Assembly: GCA_029448655.1 (NCBI GenBank)
Contig: JACCLO010000002.1
Coordinates: forward strand, 1,922,001 to 1,986,000
From: Wolfiporia cocos
Taxonomy: Eukaryota > Basidiomycota > Agaricomycetes > Polyporales > Phaeolaceae
Direction: 5' to 3'
DNA: 64,000 nt
In this document: one piece after another, positions 23,806 to 36,411 of the stretch
Layout of the letters: the number at the start of each line of letters is the position of its first letter
Position numbering within the stretch: the stretch's first letter is position 1
Program-made: the position numbers and the translations under genes
The notes under the pieces: generated by a model
The model's input: only the letters and a program-made list of their open reading frames with translations
Told to the model about the DNA's origin: nothing
The model's database searches: none

Positions 23806-26800
23806 CTACGCAGAGCCATGGGCCAATTCCTCCACCGAAGGACAATCGCACTGTTTATTGGGTTAGTCAGAGCTGACAGCATCATAGGGCAAGACATACA
23901 ATCAGGTTCATATCGCCGTACGCTGCGATGACCTCACATTAGTTACATGAGCTCCGAGGGTAGTGGTGAATACGTACCATCATCTACTCTGGAGACGGTA
24001 GGCCAGAATTTCCGTTCCTGCAGCCATGGCGCAGGGAAGGCAGCCGCTTGTCGAGAATACGAGCTGAAATACATAGGTGGTCAGCTAACTGTCAGTATTG
24101 ACAAACTATTGCTCACCGATTCCACTCCTGCTCGGAAAGCGTGATGACGGAAATGGGGTGTGGTGCATTCTTCAGCACATTGTTGTCTTTCGGTTGTTTG
24201 CCGGTGATGATATCCTCAGCTTCTTGACGAATCTGAATCATGGCATCACAGAACCTGTGTAGATAGAATTCGTATGGTGTTTACAGATGTGGCCTAGTAT
24301 TACTGACCTGTCGATCTCTTCGAGAGATTCTGACTCGGTAGGCTCGATCAACATGCACGTCGAGATTGGCCAGGAACAAGTCGGAGGGTGGAAGCCATAA
24401 TCCTAATGATACTCATCAAGACTCAATGTTCAAAATGCGCGGTATAACGACCGTTACCTGCAGGCGTTTGGCGAAGTCTGTGACCTTGAGCCCTGCGGCT
24501 TTGTCAAAGTCGGCGAGGTCGATCAGCAACTCGTGAGCAACGCGGCCGTTGCGGTTCTTAAATCGCAGGTTGTAGTGACCAGAAAGTCGATGTGCCATGT
24601 AGTTCGCGTTCAGGAGCGCAACCTTCGATGCTGCAGACAGCCCGTTTCCGCCAAGCATCTTGATGTATGCCCAGGAGATGAGCAGGATCGACGCGCTGCC
24701 GAACTGTGCGGCAGATACAGCGTTGATTGACTCTTCGCCACCGAGAGCGACAACAGGGTGAGATGGGAGGAAGGGTTCGAGGTGCTCAGCGACGCAGATA
24801 GGACTAGAATGCCGTGTTTAGAGGATTCACCACGGAGCTCACCAGAATACGTACCCAACGCCAGGGCCACCTCCGCCGTGTGGACTGCGTATGACGAGTG
24901 TGTTAAAAACTGTGCATGGGCGATATGACCGTGACTTACATGGCAAAGGTCTTGTGCAAGTTCATATGACACACGTCCCCGCCACAGGTCGCAGGATTCG
25001 TGAGACCAATTTGAGCGTTCAAGTTTGCACCTATGCACATGTCAAAATGGGTTCGAATGCGAGATTCTTGGGACGATTACCATCTAAGTACACTTGGCCG
25101 CCGTTGTCATGGATAATCTTGCACGCCTATAATGACGTTGAATAACCCTACAATCAGCTATGTTCAACGGACTTACGTCCTGTACTCCTTCTTCGAAAAC
25201 GCCGAATGTTGAAGGATATGTGATCTAGACATGTGTAAGACGATGTAAAGTCAATAGCTGGTTGCAATTCACCATGAACGCAGCGAGGTTGTCCTTGTGC
25301 TTCTCCGCTTTCGCCTTGAGGTCCTCCAGGTCAAGGCTGCCGTCTGCGAGGCTCTTGACAGGCACGACCTTGAGACCGGCCATCACAGCAGACTGCATGG
25401 GTTGTAGCACTGTCAGTCACGCCTAAATGATCGTCATTGAAGAATCTCACAGCAGGGTTGGTTCCATGTGCGCTGACTGGGATCAAGCAAATATCCCGGT
25501 GCCCCTCACCACGCGACTCGTGGTACGCTCTGATGACCGAAAGACCCGCGTACTCGCCGGCTGCCCCAGAGTTGGGCTGAACCGAGCAGGCGTGGAATCC
25601 GGTGATCTTGCAGAGATCGTCCTCGAGTTCCTACAACCAGAGACGCTCAGCTTGAGCAGTTCATTCTACACGAAGGAATGCACCTTGATCATAGCCAAGT
25701 ATCCTTGGACTTGGTCTATGGGAGCGAATGGATGTACGTTACCGAACTCGGGCCACGTGAGCGGGATCATGCTGCTCGTGCTGTTAAGCTTCATGGTGCA
25801 ACTTCCCAGGGGAATCATCGCGTGCACAAGGCCAAGGTCCTTCGACTGCAGGTGGTAGATGTAGCGGAGCATCTCGGTCTCGGAGTGGTGCGTGTTGAAG
25901 ACCGGATGAGGGAGGAACTTCGACGTTCGCTGCAGCGCAGGAGAGATAGAGAGGGAATCCGTAGACGAGACATCAGCGAGGTCTGCAGAGGAGTTGGCGG
26001 CGGCAGCGAAGACGTTCACGATCTCCACAACGTCCTCCGCCGAGACGCTCTCGTCGAGGGTCACGCCGACGTGCTTGGCGTCAATCTCCCGAAGATTGAT
26101 CCGTGCTGCGCGAGCCTGCGAGTGCACAGCCTCTGCGTCCTTAATCGCGCCGCTGACGTCGAACGTAACCGTGTCAAAGAACTCCTTGTTGACAGCCTTG
26201 TACCCGTAAATCTCGACCGAGGACCTGAGGAATTGCGTGAGCGCGTGGACCTTCTGTGCGATGCGCTTCAGGCCCGTCGGTCCGTGGTAGACGGCATACA
26301 TAGCGGCCATGTTCGCGAGGAGTGCCTGACTGGTACAGATGTTGCTGGTGGCCTTCTCACGACGGATGTGCTGCTCACGGGCTGTAACACAAACGTTCAG
26401 ACGCACACAATGATGGTAGCGGAGAGATACGAACTCTGGAGGGCCAAACGGTATGCGGGCTTGCCCTGCGCATCCTTGCTCCTGCCAATCAGCCGACCGG
26501 GCATCTTCCGCTTGAGCTTGTCCGTGCACGCGAAGAACGCGCCGTGGGGACCTCCATAGCCTGCGGGAACGCCAAAACGTGCCGAGTTGCCCAGAACGAT
26601 GTCCGCACCCCATTCACCCGGCGGCTTCAACATCGTCAACGCCAGAAGATCAGTCGCGACTATCAGAAGACCTCCCGCGTTGTTGTGGATGATATGTGCC
26701 AGGTTGCTGTAGTCCTTGATGCTGCCATTGACGTCCGGATATTGCACGAGGACACCGCATAGATCCGAGAGGAGGGATTCGAAGACATCGCCGACTACCA

Positions 26801-27618
26801 GTTGGATACCAAACCCCTTTGCCCGTGTCTGCAAAACCGATAATGTCTGAGGAAGTACACTTGAGTCCACCAGGAAGGTGCGCTTCTTCTGGTTCGACGA
26901 GACGAATGCCATGACCATGCCTTCCGCCGCCGCGGTAGCTTCATCCAAGAGCGAGGCATTTGCAATATCCATTGACGTGAGAGACATGACCATTGTCTGG
27001 AAGTTCACCAGCGACTCAAGACGACCTAGATGGAACAGAAACCATTGAAATCTTCAGATAGAGCCGCAACAAACAGTGGGCACACCTTGAGCAATCTCAG
27101 GCTGATATGGAGTGTACGGAGTATACCAAGCCGGGCTTTCCATGACCTAGCAGACCTCTGCTGAGTTTGGACTGATGAGCACCGGAGTAAGGGCTTACGT
27201 TGCGCAGAACAACCGGGGGTACTACAGCATTGTGGTACCCCATACCGATGTAGCTTTTGAACGGCTTGTTCGCATTGGCCAGGTCGCGTGCCCTCCGGTG
27301 GAGCTCGGACTCGCTGAGAGGAGGTATAGACTCGTTGCTCACTGCTTCGGAGGCGACACGGATTTTAGGAGGAACCGTCGCTGCGACGAACGCGTCCATG
27401 GAGTTGTACCCCAGCTCCTTGAGCATGTGGGAGACTTCATGACTCTCCGGTCCAATGTGGCGGTCGGCGAACGTGTCTAACGCAGGAAATGCAGACGGGA
27501 GCGTGTTCGCAGTTGCCAATCCCCGCCATGATGATCTATACTCGGATGCGCTGTGAGCGAAGGAGGGGAGTCGGGTTTGAGAGAGCAATGCCCGTGAGGC
27601 ATAGCGAAGAGCCGCCAT
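23806..27618 (-). CDS. GCV2: Glycine dehydrogenase (decarboxylating), P-protein
   Basis: The P-protein of the mitochondrial glycine cleavage system uses PLP to decarboxylate glycine. I chose ATG 27618 ([20 protein letters not shown]), a good presequence, over the in-frame TTG upstream. Visible landmarks: [78 protein letters not shown] and [20 protein letters not shown]. The PLP-lysine region (HLNLHKTF type) is encoded near 24950. The C-terminal exons splice to [20 protein letters not shown] and [14 protein letters not shown], with stop at 23806. There are more than ten exons. The gene converges with the PPR-like gene, leaving only 167 bp between stops. Confidence 0.95.
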
Positions 27619-28485
27619 TGCGGACGGCGGCCTCAAGACCTACCAGCGAATATGGAGGGTGAGGTGGAGAGCCTGCTCACGCCAGTGGGAATAATATGAA
27701 AATCGTGTATTCACCGAGCCATTCACCGAGTAATGGCTTGCTATCGTTGTGAACGACGCCCAGCCATAGTCTATTACCGCTAACGGGCGCTCCGTTCGCT
27801 ACGCGTGCCCCGAGTTCAACTCTTGATCCCGACTCAATATCCCGCTCCCCGGGAAAGTCAGCCTCTCTTTACATCCACACTACGTTGCTACACGTGCTAT
27901 CTGGCTGAAGAGTAGGCTCCGGCACTTGCAGCTCAGCCAAGGGTCGAGAAACAGAGAAATCGTGCATCATTACGTAAACTCTACGGATGCGGCTATTAAC
28001 CTCGGCGCCGGCGTCTGGGTCACGAAAAAACTTTTTCTTTGCGCTTGACTCGGTTCCGTCGCCCTTCCGCGATAGATCCCGCCTTGGTTGCCTGTTTAGG
28101 GCAGTATGGATCCTTATTTGTCCGCTTAGCTTGCTGGTATGGTGGCCGTCGCTGGTCGGGGCCATGGTCGGAGCCGTGATGACCATTTCGTTACTGCCAG
28201 CGCTACGTATACCTTGCCGTCAGAAAATCGCCAGGCTCCAGTACAGTGCTCCCATGTATACAGCTCGAAATAGCAGCTGGGATAGCTTTGTGACCTGGGA
28301 GATATGTGGACCCAGACGATTGCATTCGCTCAGCATAATAATTCTGTGAGAGCTGGTAACGGCCTGATAACTGAAGGTGAAATAAATAACCGGCCCAACC
28401 CCGAGAGCTCTCATAGCATCACGAGTTGTGAACGTGTGGCATACCGTGTCCCGACAGAGTCAAAGCAACAAGCAGCATACTACAC
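27619..28485. other. Promoter side of glycine dehydrogenase
   Basis: An 870-bp gap. Upstream of GCV2 there is no recognisable gene; short open frames do not match a family. The right half is the 3' flank of RSC9. Confidence 0.5.
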
Positions 28486-30536
28486 CTAATCATGTCGTCC
28501 AGTAATCCCAGCATCCACCATCTCCGTGATCCACCCCATCAAGGCCTCGTCCCGGATTCTCACCTCATCCAGCATGTGTCTCACACCAATGAACGCCTTC
28601 CTCCCTCTCCTCTCCCCCTCCTTCTCACGATCTGTCCCTGCGCTCCTCTGTGCGTTGCTCTCTTGCTCATCAATCTCCTCGATAATCCCGGGGAACCCGA
28701 AGTGATCTTCGTCTACGCGAGGAGCGGCGTCCGAGGACGCGAACGACGCACGGAAGAGCACCCGGATGCACAGCAGCGCGGTAAGTGCGACCGAGGGTGG
28801 GTCGGCGACTGGACGCGTGTACTTGATGGCGGAGTTGCGCGGCGGGGGCGGCGGTCGCGTGGTCGGGTTCGGTGTTGGATGCGGGAAGTTCGGGCTCGGC
28901 AGCGTGATAGTCGTCGCTTGCGAGGGATCGCGGGGCACGGGCTGCGAGTCGGGCAAATGGGTGAGAACGTGCCCGCGCATATGCGCTTTTGGGATGGGTT
29001 GGTGCTCGCACGACGCCCATGAACACAGCATTTTGTCTTCTTCATGTGTGCTAATGTGCTCATGCAGGATGTGCTCGTACAGCTCGCTCGTGGACCCGTA
29101 CGGACCGGCGGGGCATTCTTGCCGGTTCCAGAGGCATTTGAACATCTCGGGTGCTGAACGGTCTTTTCGTCTGTCGACGCCGCGGACGATGAAGCGTTGC
29201 GGAGGGCCCGGTAGCACCATTGCCTGCGCAAGAGGGAATACCAATGTGACGTTTTTGATCACATCCGAGGCCACAAGCAGAACATGTCGCTCTTGATACG
29301 GCGAGAAGGTATCCTTGTAAAGATTCCAGAAGTCCACTTGGGTCACCTCGCTATTGGGCTTTGCCACAAACATTGCCCTCATCCTGGCAGGTCGTCAAAA
29401 AGCATCTCTGAAAGAGGCTGGTGGCGACTCACCAGTCGAAACACCGCTGAGGTTCTGGTGTCGGAACGAGTCGGTCCAGTTCTTCCTTCGTCAGCTCGTG
29501 GTCCTTGACAGACACGCTGTACGCTGGAGCAGTTTGCACGGCTCCGCTAAGATCCACTGACACTGTTTCCTCTATTTGTTCATGGAGGAGGAGAGACACC
29601 AGTAGCCTGAGTGTGGCCGGCATGCGGGGATGCAAGAGGAAAGCCTTGGTCATAGGCGGGTGCGATAAATGCGTGTACAGATAGTTCACAGCGGCATCCG
29701 CTAGTGTCTTGTCCTCCTTGAATAGCGGCAGATACCTGACGGCTGCATCCAGCGCAAGCGAGTCTTCCCTGAGGTGAGCCGCATTCGCGGGGTTGGTCAG
29801 CAACGTAGTGAGAGCATTCAGAGAGGCGACAATCAAGGCACGATTTGAGGTGGTGCCCGCGATATTGATGATGGGGATGGTTGGGATTGTCTGCGGCGGC
29901 GCGTCCACGGGTGGCAGAGTCTGGCTTCCCATGGCTTGAAGGAGCTCGATGATGTACAGTAGGAACTCCATGTTGTAGTCCGAAGTAGGGTGGATGTAGA
30001 GCAGGGCCCACAGAATGAGTGCGTGCGTTTTGCGACGCTGGAAGAGCTCGACTGCATTGGGCTCGTTCATCGCGGCGTTGCGCAGGATGAAGAGCGAGTC
30101 CAAGGCGTGCCTCCGCCGCTTGTCCCACTCCGGGTTGAGAGAGAACAGTGCCGCCGTTCTCTCGCATGGGCCGACGCCATGCTCGAGGTAGAACACCGGG
30201 AAGTCGAACAGCGCGTCAGTGAGCCCGGGAATAGCCTTCAGAAGAAACTGCTCGTTGTTGCATAGTCTACAGAGGCGGTCGAGGGCCCAGGAGACCTCGG
30301 AGTTGATACATGAGCGCAGGGCGAGAAGCATGCGATTGTTCGGGGCAGCTTCCGTGTACCATCCTGCAGCGATTGTTTCTAGCGATGGGTATCCTGAGGC
30401 GAACGTAAAAGCACGTACGTTCGTAGTCGTCCGTGACGTTCGAACGAGGCTGTTGGGTAGTGTACGCGACGCCGCGGTAAGGAGTTGTTGACGCCGCTCT
30501 TGCGATCGAAGATGGCGCCGCATACGCGCTAGTCAT
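28486..30536 (-). CDS. RSC9: RSC9-like chromatin remodelling subunit (RFX-type winged helix, zinc fingers)
   Basis: RSC9 is a subunit of the RSC/SWI-SNF class of remodellers. I placed the start at 30536 (MTSAYAAPSSIARAASTTPY). The exon ends at DDYE, then a GTACGT...GCTGCAG intron leads to RWYTEAAPNNRMLLALRSCI. An armadillo-like helical region follows (VSWALDRLCRLCNNEQFLLK, then LFILRNAAMNEPNAVELF). The winged-helix part spans the joint CFDW|MRAMFVAKPNSEVTQVDF and continues WNLYKDTF. Two C2H2-type fingers follow (FKCLWNRQEC...HILHEH and LCSWASC...HMRGHVLTH). The C-terminus is Pro-rich then helical, ending at stop 28486. A start at ATG 30523 in another frame is open, but it would read through the intron, so I rejected it. 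Confidence 0.85.
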
Positions 30537-30815
30537 GTGGGCTGACGGTCGGGCGTTGAACACAAGGCAGGTCTGTTATATCAAGAGTCCACAGGCCACG
30601 AGGAGCTGGTCAGATACGAGAAGCCTCCAAGCTCACGGAAACACTGTTGAAAAGCCGAAAGTGGTTTGCACACAGTTCCGAAGGCAGCTGCGTTAACGTT
30701 GGGTTTGGGCGCCAAGTTACATGCACCAACACGATGGTACGAGCGCCTATCAGAGAAATACGCACACAAGGGCATACACTAGTTCGCAGCCAATTGCAAT
30801 GAGCTGAGCCACAAG

Positions 30816-30820
30816 AAAAA
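30816..30820 (-). terminator. RNA polymerase III terminator of tRNA-Leu
   Basis: Five T residues on the transcribed strand, five bases after the tRNA 3' end, the standard stop signal for polymerase III. Confidence 0.7.
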
Positions 30821-30825
30821 GCAAT

Positions 30826-30936
30826 TGACAAGAATGGGATTCGAACCCATGCCAGGAAACCCTGATGAGAAGACCCGCATTGAGCAGGCAAGCTTTCGCT
30901 TGAGTCACACGCCTTGGACCGCTCGGCCATCTTGCC
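30826..30936 (-). tRNA. tRNA-Leu (CAA) with intron
   Basis: The acceptor stem is GGCAAGA/TCTTGTC. The D arm is GCCGAGCGGTCCAAGGC, the T arm ATGGG-TTCGAAT-CCCAT and the long variable arm CAGG-GTTT-CCTG, as expected of a leucine tRNA. The anticodon loop CTCAAG is followed by an intron of about 27 nt starting CGAAAGCTTG, which pairs with the anticodon, as in other CAA tRNAs. The mature length is about 84 nt. The anticodon stem TGTGA/TCTCA has one T-T mismatch. Confidence 0.85.
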
Positions 30937-31005
30937 ATTCTCTTAAAGGGCATTCAAATAGTCAGTACCTCCTGGGAAATGAACCTATTTCATAATGCGT
31001 GCCTT

Positions 31006-31041
31006 GCTGCTCTCAATTCAACGGCTGCTCTCAATTCAACG
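31006..31041. repeat. Perfect 18-bp tandem duplication
   Basis: GCTGCTCTCAATTCAACG occurs twice head to tail at 31006-31023 and 31024-31041. Confidence 0.9.
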
Positions 31042-31328
31042 TTGCAAATCCTACCGCGTCTCCCCAGAATGCTCAAGAGTTGCGAGGATTAGCGTGGATC
31101 AGTCCAAACGCAGTCTTACATATTCGGAAGTACTACGTACAGACAGGCCTATAGCCCCTGGCACCAACGACTCGCAGCTAATAGAATCCGCTAAGGAGAG
31201 TGCTTAGAAAGGTTCGTGAAAATGCGTATGTTCGCGGCCAGCTAATACAAGACAGATGTCCTCGTCATGGAGATCCTTGCACTGTGCAGCTTGTCCTGGG
31301 ATGCCTGTCGATGGCCCTCACTGGAGCT

Positions 31329-33275
31329 TCATCCAAGATATTCCTCTACACAGTTCCCCACCTCCTTCCAGAATCTCTCCACGACTCCCTCCTCGAATCC
31401 ATTCTCATCGTATCCGAGGCTCACCCACAGGCGCCCCTTGAACGTGTAGCCGAACAGCAGCATTGCGCCGTGTCGCTGACGCGACCCCGTCGTCAGCGTA
31501 TGCAGCTTCAAAGCGGGGAACGACGCATGGGAGTACATCCCGTCAAGGTTGCCCAGGAGTGATAGCCCAAGGAGCGCAGACGATGGCCCAGGAGTGCGAG
31601 CAGGTAGGATGTCCTTGATAGATGGAGGAGCCGGAGAGGCGGATGGCTTGGGTGGAACCCAAGTCCCACGTTCCTTTTCGTCGTCCTCCCGCGCCCATAT
31701 ACGTGCCCGCTCACCCCGCTCTCGCGCCATCTCGTGCGTCCGCGATACCACCATCTTGCTCTTCGCTGCCCGCGCACTTTGCGCCTTCGCCACCCGGGCA
31801 CGGTGCCAGAATGTCTTCGCCTGTCCTTCCTTAGGGAGGAAGCTCGGCAGAATCACATTGAAGTATCCGATAGCAAGGAACCAGTACGATTCCTGGAGGG
31901 CACGCTCCTGCGCCTGCTCCTTTGCCTTCGAGAAATATGGCCGAAGGTTCAGGGCGGAGTACATCATGGTGGGCAAGTCTCCACGAGCAGAGCTTCCGGC
32001 GCGCGCCCATGCTACATTGCAGACGGCAAAGAGCGCAGCGCTGATGCTCACCCCATGTTCCTTGCATTTCCTCAGCATGGCCTTCGTGCGGTCCTCGGGG
32101 AAAGAGACGGTTGGGACAATGGTGTGTCGATCTGGGTGCTTTCGGCGGGGGAAGTTCTGGCCGCCAGTCTGGCTGGCTTGCGATAGTTGGAAGTCTATCG
32201 AAGCAGCTACACGCCTGAATCTGGAGGATGAGACGGGAAGGTGATCTTCCAGGCATGAAGGAAGCACGCTCGTCTAGGGGAATTACCAGCGGTCAGCGTA
32301 AGTGTTGGTGGTAGAATACGGCACAAACCTCCGGAGCATCATTCTCCCACCTTGATCTCCACTCTGCCTCGAGGACAGCTTCCAACTCAGCATCATCCCT
32401 CTCGCTGCCCAGCAGCCCGAAGAAGTCGTTCGCGAATTGATGCAGCGCCATGCCGTCGCCCAAAAAGTGCATCGCACATATGAGGAGCTCATAGCTGTGT
32501 TCGCCAGGCACGACGTCTTCCGCGTCATGGAGCTGCTGGACGTCTGATCCACTATTCGAAGGTGATGGTGTTCGTGGAGGAGTCGGCAGAAGGGAATCCG
32601 CTGGTTGCGAAAGAATGAGGTATGACAGCCGTGTGTTGGAAAGCGTCCGTGGCCCATTCAGGTAGGTGTCGATCAACTCTGGTACGTCAAGGTAAGCTCA
32701 TGGGTCTACGGATAGAGATGACATTTCCATGTACCGTCTTTAGATTGATGTCGATATTCCAAGTTAGCTTCTGCACCATCCAGGACGTCCTCTACGCTTG
32801 ATGGGACATCATATCTGCAGCAGAGCATCAATCGGACGGGATAATGAAAGCTCGGCGCTCAAGTCGAGAACGTACACGAATCGCACATCATCGTAGTCAT
32901 GCATCTCAACCCTCGCAGACAACATAGGGTGGCGCAATCGAAGGATCGCATATACTGTCCGGACACGCGGACGGCGCACGAGGCGTTCTGGTGCATGGAA
33001 CCCAAGATGCAAGTACCTGTGCAAAGCAAACAGCTCAGCACGCTAGCATAGGCAGTGTGCACTCTTACTCACATGTCGTTCACACCCGTTTGGCGCGAGG
33101 GGAGGAAATACGATAGCTCTGTATCTCCCATGCGACGCTCATACGGAACTTTCGTCGGGCACTTCATTTCATCGAGCACAGCAGCTGCATTCGTCGACGG
33201 TTCTGGCAAGCTGCTCTCCACATAATGTTTATATTCTGCGTCGTCGAGCGGTGGGGGTGTTGGCAAGCCAGACAT
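31329..33275 (-). CDS. CoA-dependent acyltransferase-like protein (BAHD/condensation superfamily)
   Basis: The start at 33275 gives MSGLPTPPPLDDAEYKHYVE. The next exons carry LGFHAPERLVRRPRVRTVYA and ILRLRHPMLSARVEMHDYDD. The active-site type motif is MHFLGDGMALHQFANDFF at about 32440-32475; its H...DG follows the HHxxxDG pattern of chloramphenicol-acetyltransferase-fold enzymes, although the first histidine is replaced by methionine. The C-terminal half has VSISAALFAVCNVAWARAGS and ALNLRPYF, and ends with FKGRLWVSLGYDENGFEEGV, a good match to the fold's last strands. The family includes alcohol acyltransferases and mycocerosyl-transferase-like proteins. The substrate is unknown. About five exons; stop at 31329. 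Confidence 0.7.
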
Positions 33276-34890
33276 AGTATGTGAGGTCGAATCGCAGGAC
33301 AGCAAACGGTGTCCTGCAACCACGCAGCAGTCGGGCTGTTATAGTTCGCTCTACTAACAATCAGGAGATTCCGGGCGATAGGCCGGAGGCCGTCACGAAG
33401 CCATTCATTTTGCGCGGAGACCCACAGGTGATTGGAGCGTCACCGTGTTCGGGTAGTCTGATCATGATGTTCGTAACGCCCGACAAACTTTAGAAGCTTC
33501 AGGCCCTATACGTCGGCTTGACGTCGGCGCGCTAGGTGGCAAAGCTTAGCTCGACAGTGAGGAGCTTCTGCTGCACATGAAATGTATTCCCGTGCTTGCT
33601 CCAATCCCTAGTCCATTTTGTCACAACGCCTAATTTAGGGTTAGGCTTTGCTCGCCTCTAACCCCTTGCCGGCCACATGTGCCCGTTACGCTCCTCGCCA
33701 CAGATCGTCTCCGGTCATGAGCGCGCTAGCGTTCGACCCGTACCTGAGATGACTGAAAATAAACCCGTCTTGGTTCCCCTATCCGCGCACTTGACCCGCG
33801 CCTGGCCCAGGGCCGATGAAGTTAAGCAGGGGTTGCAGAATTCTGAAGGGCCAAGATGGCCGCCACAGGCCGTCTGGGAGGTAAAATGATCCCCAATATT
33901 CCTCGAATGATTTGACATAAACGGATTGCGGGTTACCAAAGACTAGCAGAGGACTTGTCTAGACGATCTCGAGATGGTGACTTCGCGAGCCAACGAACAA
34001 GATGTGGCGCATGCCGAGCGATCCGGATGGGACCCTGCATGTTCAGCTGGCGATTGCGGGTACCTCGCCCTCGGTTACAAGTGCAGATGAGAGGCTTGCA
34101 CATAAAGCCAGAAGCTGAGGCGCACCGCTTGTCCAAGTCCGGCGATGAATCATTCACTGACTTAAACCTAGTGCAGCAAGTACAAGTACAGCTTCTCTAC
34201 TGCCCTACGGTTCCATCTCGATCCGGAGAACTTGCCGTCGCCAGATGCGTTGACATTACGCCCATGCATATGCTGAATTACCATTTTAACACGCCTTGTA
34301 CAAAGAACTGTCGCAGCGTGTTCGCTCTCACGATGGCTGCATATGCAAGGGGAGATATCGTAATGCGAAGATCAAAGGTGAACATCTTGCTGCGCTTTGC
34401 ACATTGCCGCCTACCACCGTTCTGGGCTCCGAGGCAACCATCGGAACCCGCCCGGGATGCTTCTGGCTGGGATCTGTCAAGGCCACTACAAGCGAACGCT
34501 ATATTTCATATACTTATGCTGGACGGGCGCGATAATACGCGGTAGGATGATAGTACACGTCAACCTGCCATGCAACATTTCAGGTCAATCAACCCTACAG
34601 ATTGCAAATTGCGAGTGGACTGTACGAGTAAGCTGAGCTTGAGCTTGGCTCCTATGATGCTCTGGCCATACTATCCGTTTCCGAGACATGAGCGTCCATC
34701 GATGCCTACTAATAGTACTATAACTGTCCCATACATCACGAAGCAAGCCGTCCGCGGACGCACGTAATGATAGTTGCTGTCATATAAACCCCTTCGTAGT
34801 CCCCGCCTGTCATGCGACGCCACGAAGTGTTTTCTATTCATTTCCGGTTTTCGTCGTTTCTCATGAACAAGCGACCGCCCCTGAGGTGCT
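33276..34890. other. Intergenic, nothing certain
   Basis: 1.6 kb without a supported gene. Near 33815-33840 the sequence GATGAAGTTAAGCAGGGG resembles part of a 5S rRNA, but the surrounding bases do not fit. A 196-codon open frame at 33955-34545 does not start with ATG at its 5' end and matches no family. Confidence 0.4.
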
Positions 34891-36411
34891 TCATTCCCGG
34901 GCTTTGTGCGCCTTCTCGTCCGGAATATCAAGCACAATCTCCTCCATTCTGTCTCCGCTGCTGTCCTCGTCCTTCAACAGATGGGTATTTGCTTCAAGAT
35001 CAGCTTCGTTCCGCGCGGGCGGAGGCCGGCTTTGCGGCCCCGGCGATTCCACGGCCTTCACCCAGGTGTAATACACGGTTCCGAGCGTTATGACCATGAT
35101 AGATGCAGTTCGGTTCCTGTGGCGATAGAAGCACCGACCAGGTCAGCATGGAGTTTCAGCGGTAAAGAGACGGTAGTGCGCACGTTGTCAAGATATCGCC
35201 AAATAGCAAGACGCCCAGAAGGGTCTGAACGACCGAGCGCGCGGCCTGTTGATATTGACGCGATATTCAGCCGTCGAAGGAGAATAGGGGATAGGACGGT
35301 TGTCAGTAATTGAAATCGTTGGTCAGGTACCAGCATTCAATCGAGGCCAGGCCCGAATCGGAACGGACGACCGGAGCCGAAAGGGACGATGTGACGTATG
35401 ACACTTACACTAGAGAACATGTGGGTGACGGGGCTTGTAACCTTGATACTCAACAAGCCTGCGACGCAAAGGAGGAAACCAAATACTCCGGTGACGATGC
35501 TGCCCCATACGAAGATGCTGCCGCGCCAGGCAGGCGTCTGCGTCAAGTTCGCTAGCTTGCCAAGCTCGCCCTGTAGTAGGATCACGGGCGCGAGGAGGAG
35601 CGCGGACCCTAGATTTTGCCAGTAGGCAAGTTGAATGGTGCTATTAGCCGCATACGGGAGCGAGCGTTTAATCAGCACGGAGTGCACTGCGATGAACACG
35701 GATGAGAGGACGCCGTAGAAAATTGACAAGCCGCTCGCGCTCGTCAGGGTTTCACGGTAGGACGCAAGCGCAGAAGGGGAAATCGTGGAGAGCGAGGGGA
35801 GTGATGCGGGCGCAACTCCGAGGAAGAAGCCAATCGTGACCACGAGTGCAGCGAGGAGCACGCGCTTGGATGGGAAAACACTGGTGCTGAGCGAGGAGAC
35901 CGCGATAGTTAGGGGAAGCACCAGACCGCGAGCGATCTGAAAGAACGACGCGTCGACGCCCCGCAAGCACAGGATGTTGAAGACGAGGCCGATCACGTTC
36001 ACGAGAGTGACCGGTGTGAGCTTTTTGGCCGCTTGCAGGGAAAGCTTCGGGATTTCGACGCGTGGTGTGCACAAGGCAGCGATGTGGAGTAGCACGACCG
36101 CCAATATCAGCTGAATCAGTAGAAACAGCAGTGGCAGCTCAGGCGAGGATATTAGTACCGCCTTGTTGCTACGAGCAAGACAAGTTTATGTTGAGCAATG
36201 GTATGTACTTGAGCGAATGTGGCTTACACGAAAACCATCTGCACGATGGCGAGCACGAAGTTGGCAAGGCCGATAGCGATGACCGTTAGTTTGCGAGGAC
36301 GACGTCATGATTTGCAGATCTGCTTACCACCAAGGCGGCGCACATATAGAATGACACGACCGCAGCGACCTTCCATGGTTCGGGAGCATCACTCTTGTTT
36401 GTAGAGTCCAT
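34891..36411 (-). CDS. Nucleotide-sugar transporter, GDP-fucose-transporter-like (SLC35C)
   Basis: The start at 36411 is MDSTNKSDAPEPWKVAAVVS and runs into the first membrane span. Ten hydrophobic segments fit the drug/metabolite transporter fold. Landmarks: PVTLVNVIGLVFNILCLRGV, ASFFQIARGLVLPLTIAVSS, VLLAALVVTIGFFLGV, GVLSSVFIAVHSVLIKRSLP, LAYWQNLGSALLLAPVILLQ, and VWGSIVTGVFGFLLCVAGLL followed by SIKVTSPVTHMFSS. The FNILCLRGVDASFFQIARGL segment resembles the F-NLCL-GVSFY--RSL pattern of GDP-fucose transporters. Near the end, VITLGTVYYTWVKAVE is the last span, followed by a cytosolic tail. The exact sugar nucleotide is not proven. Such a transporter feeds fucosylated or mannosylated glycans in the Golgi. 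Confidence 0.8.

Noticed and set aside
25678..26559. Long 293-codon plus-strand open frame
   Set aside because: It lies opposite glycine dehydrogenase exons, has low-complexity Arg/Val/Asp sequence and is an antisense shadow.
28492..29296. Two overlapping plus-strand frames of 176 codons
   Set aside because: They are antisense to the RSC9 exon; GC-rich coding makes the opposite strand open by chance.
33815..33840. 5S rRNA-like sequence GATGAAGTTAAGCAGGGG
   Set aside because: Only about 13 bases match; the rest of a 5S gene is not found, so at most an old fragment.
33955..34545. 196-codon open frame between acyltransferase and transporter
   Set aside because: It does not start with ATG at its 5' end and shows no recognisable domain or splice pattern.
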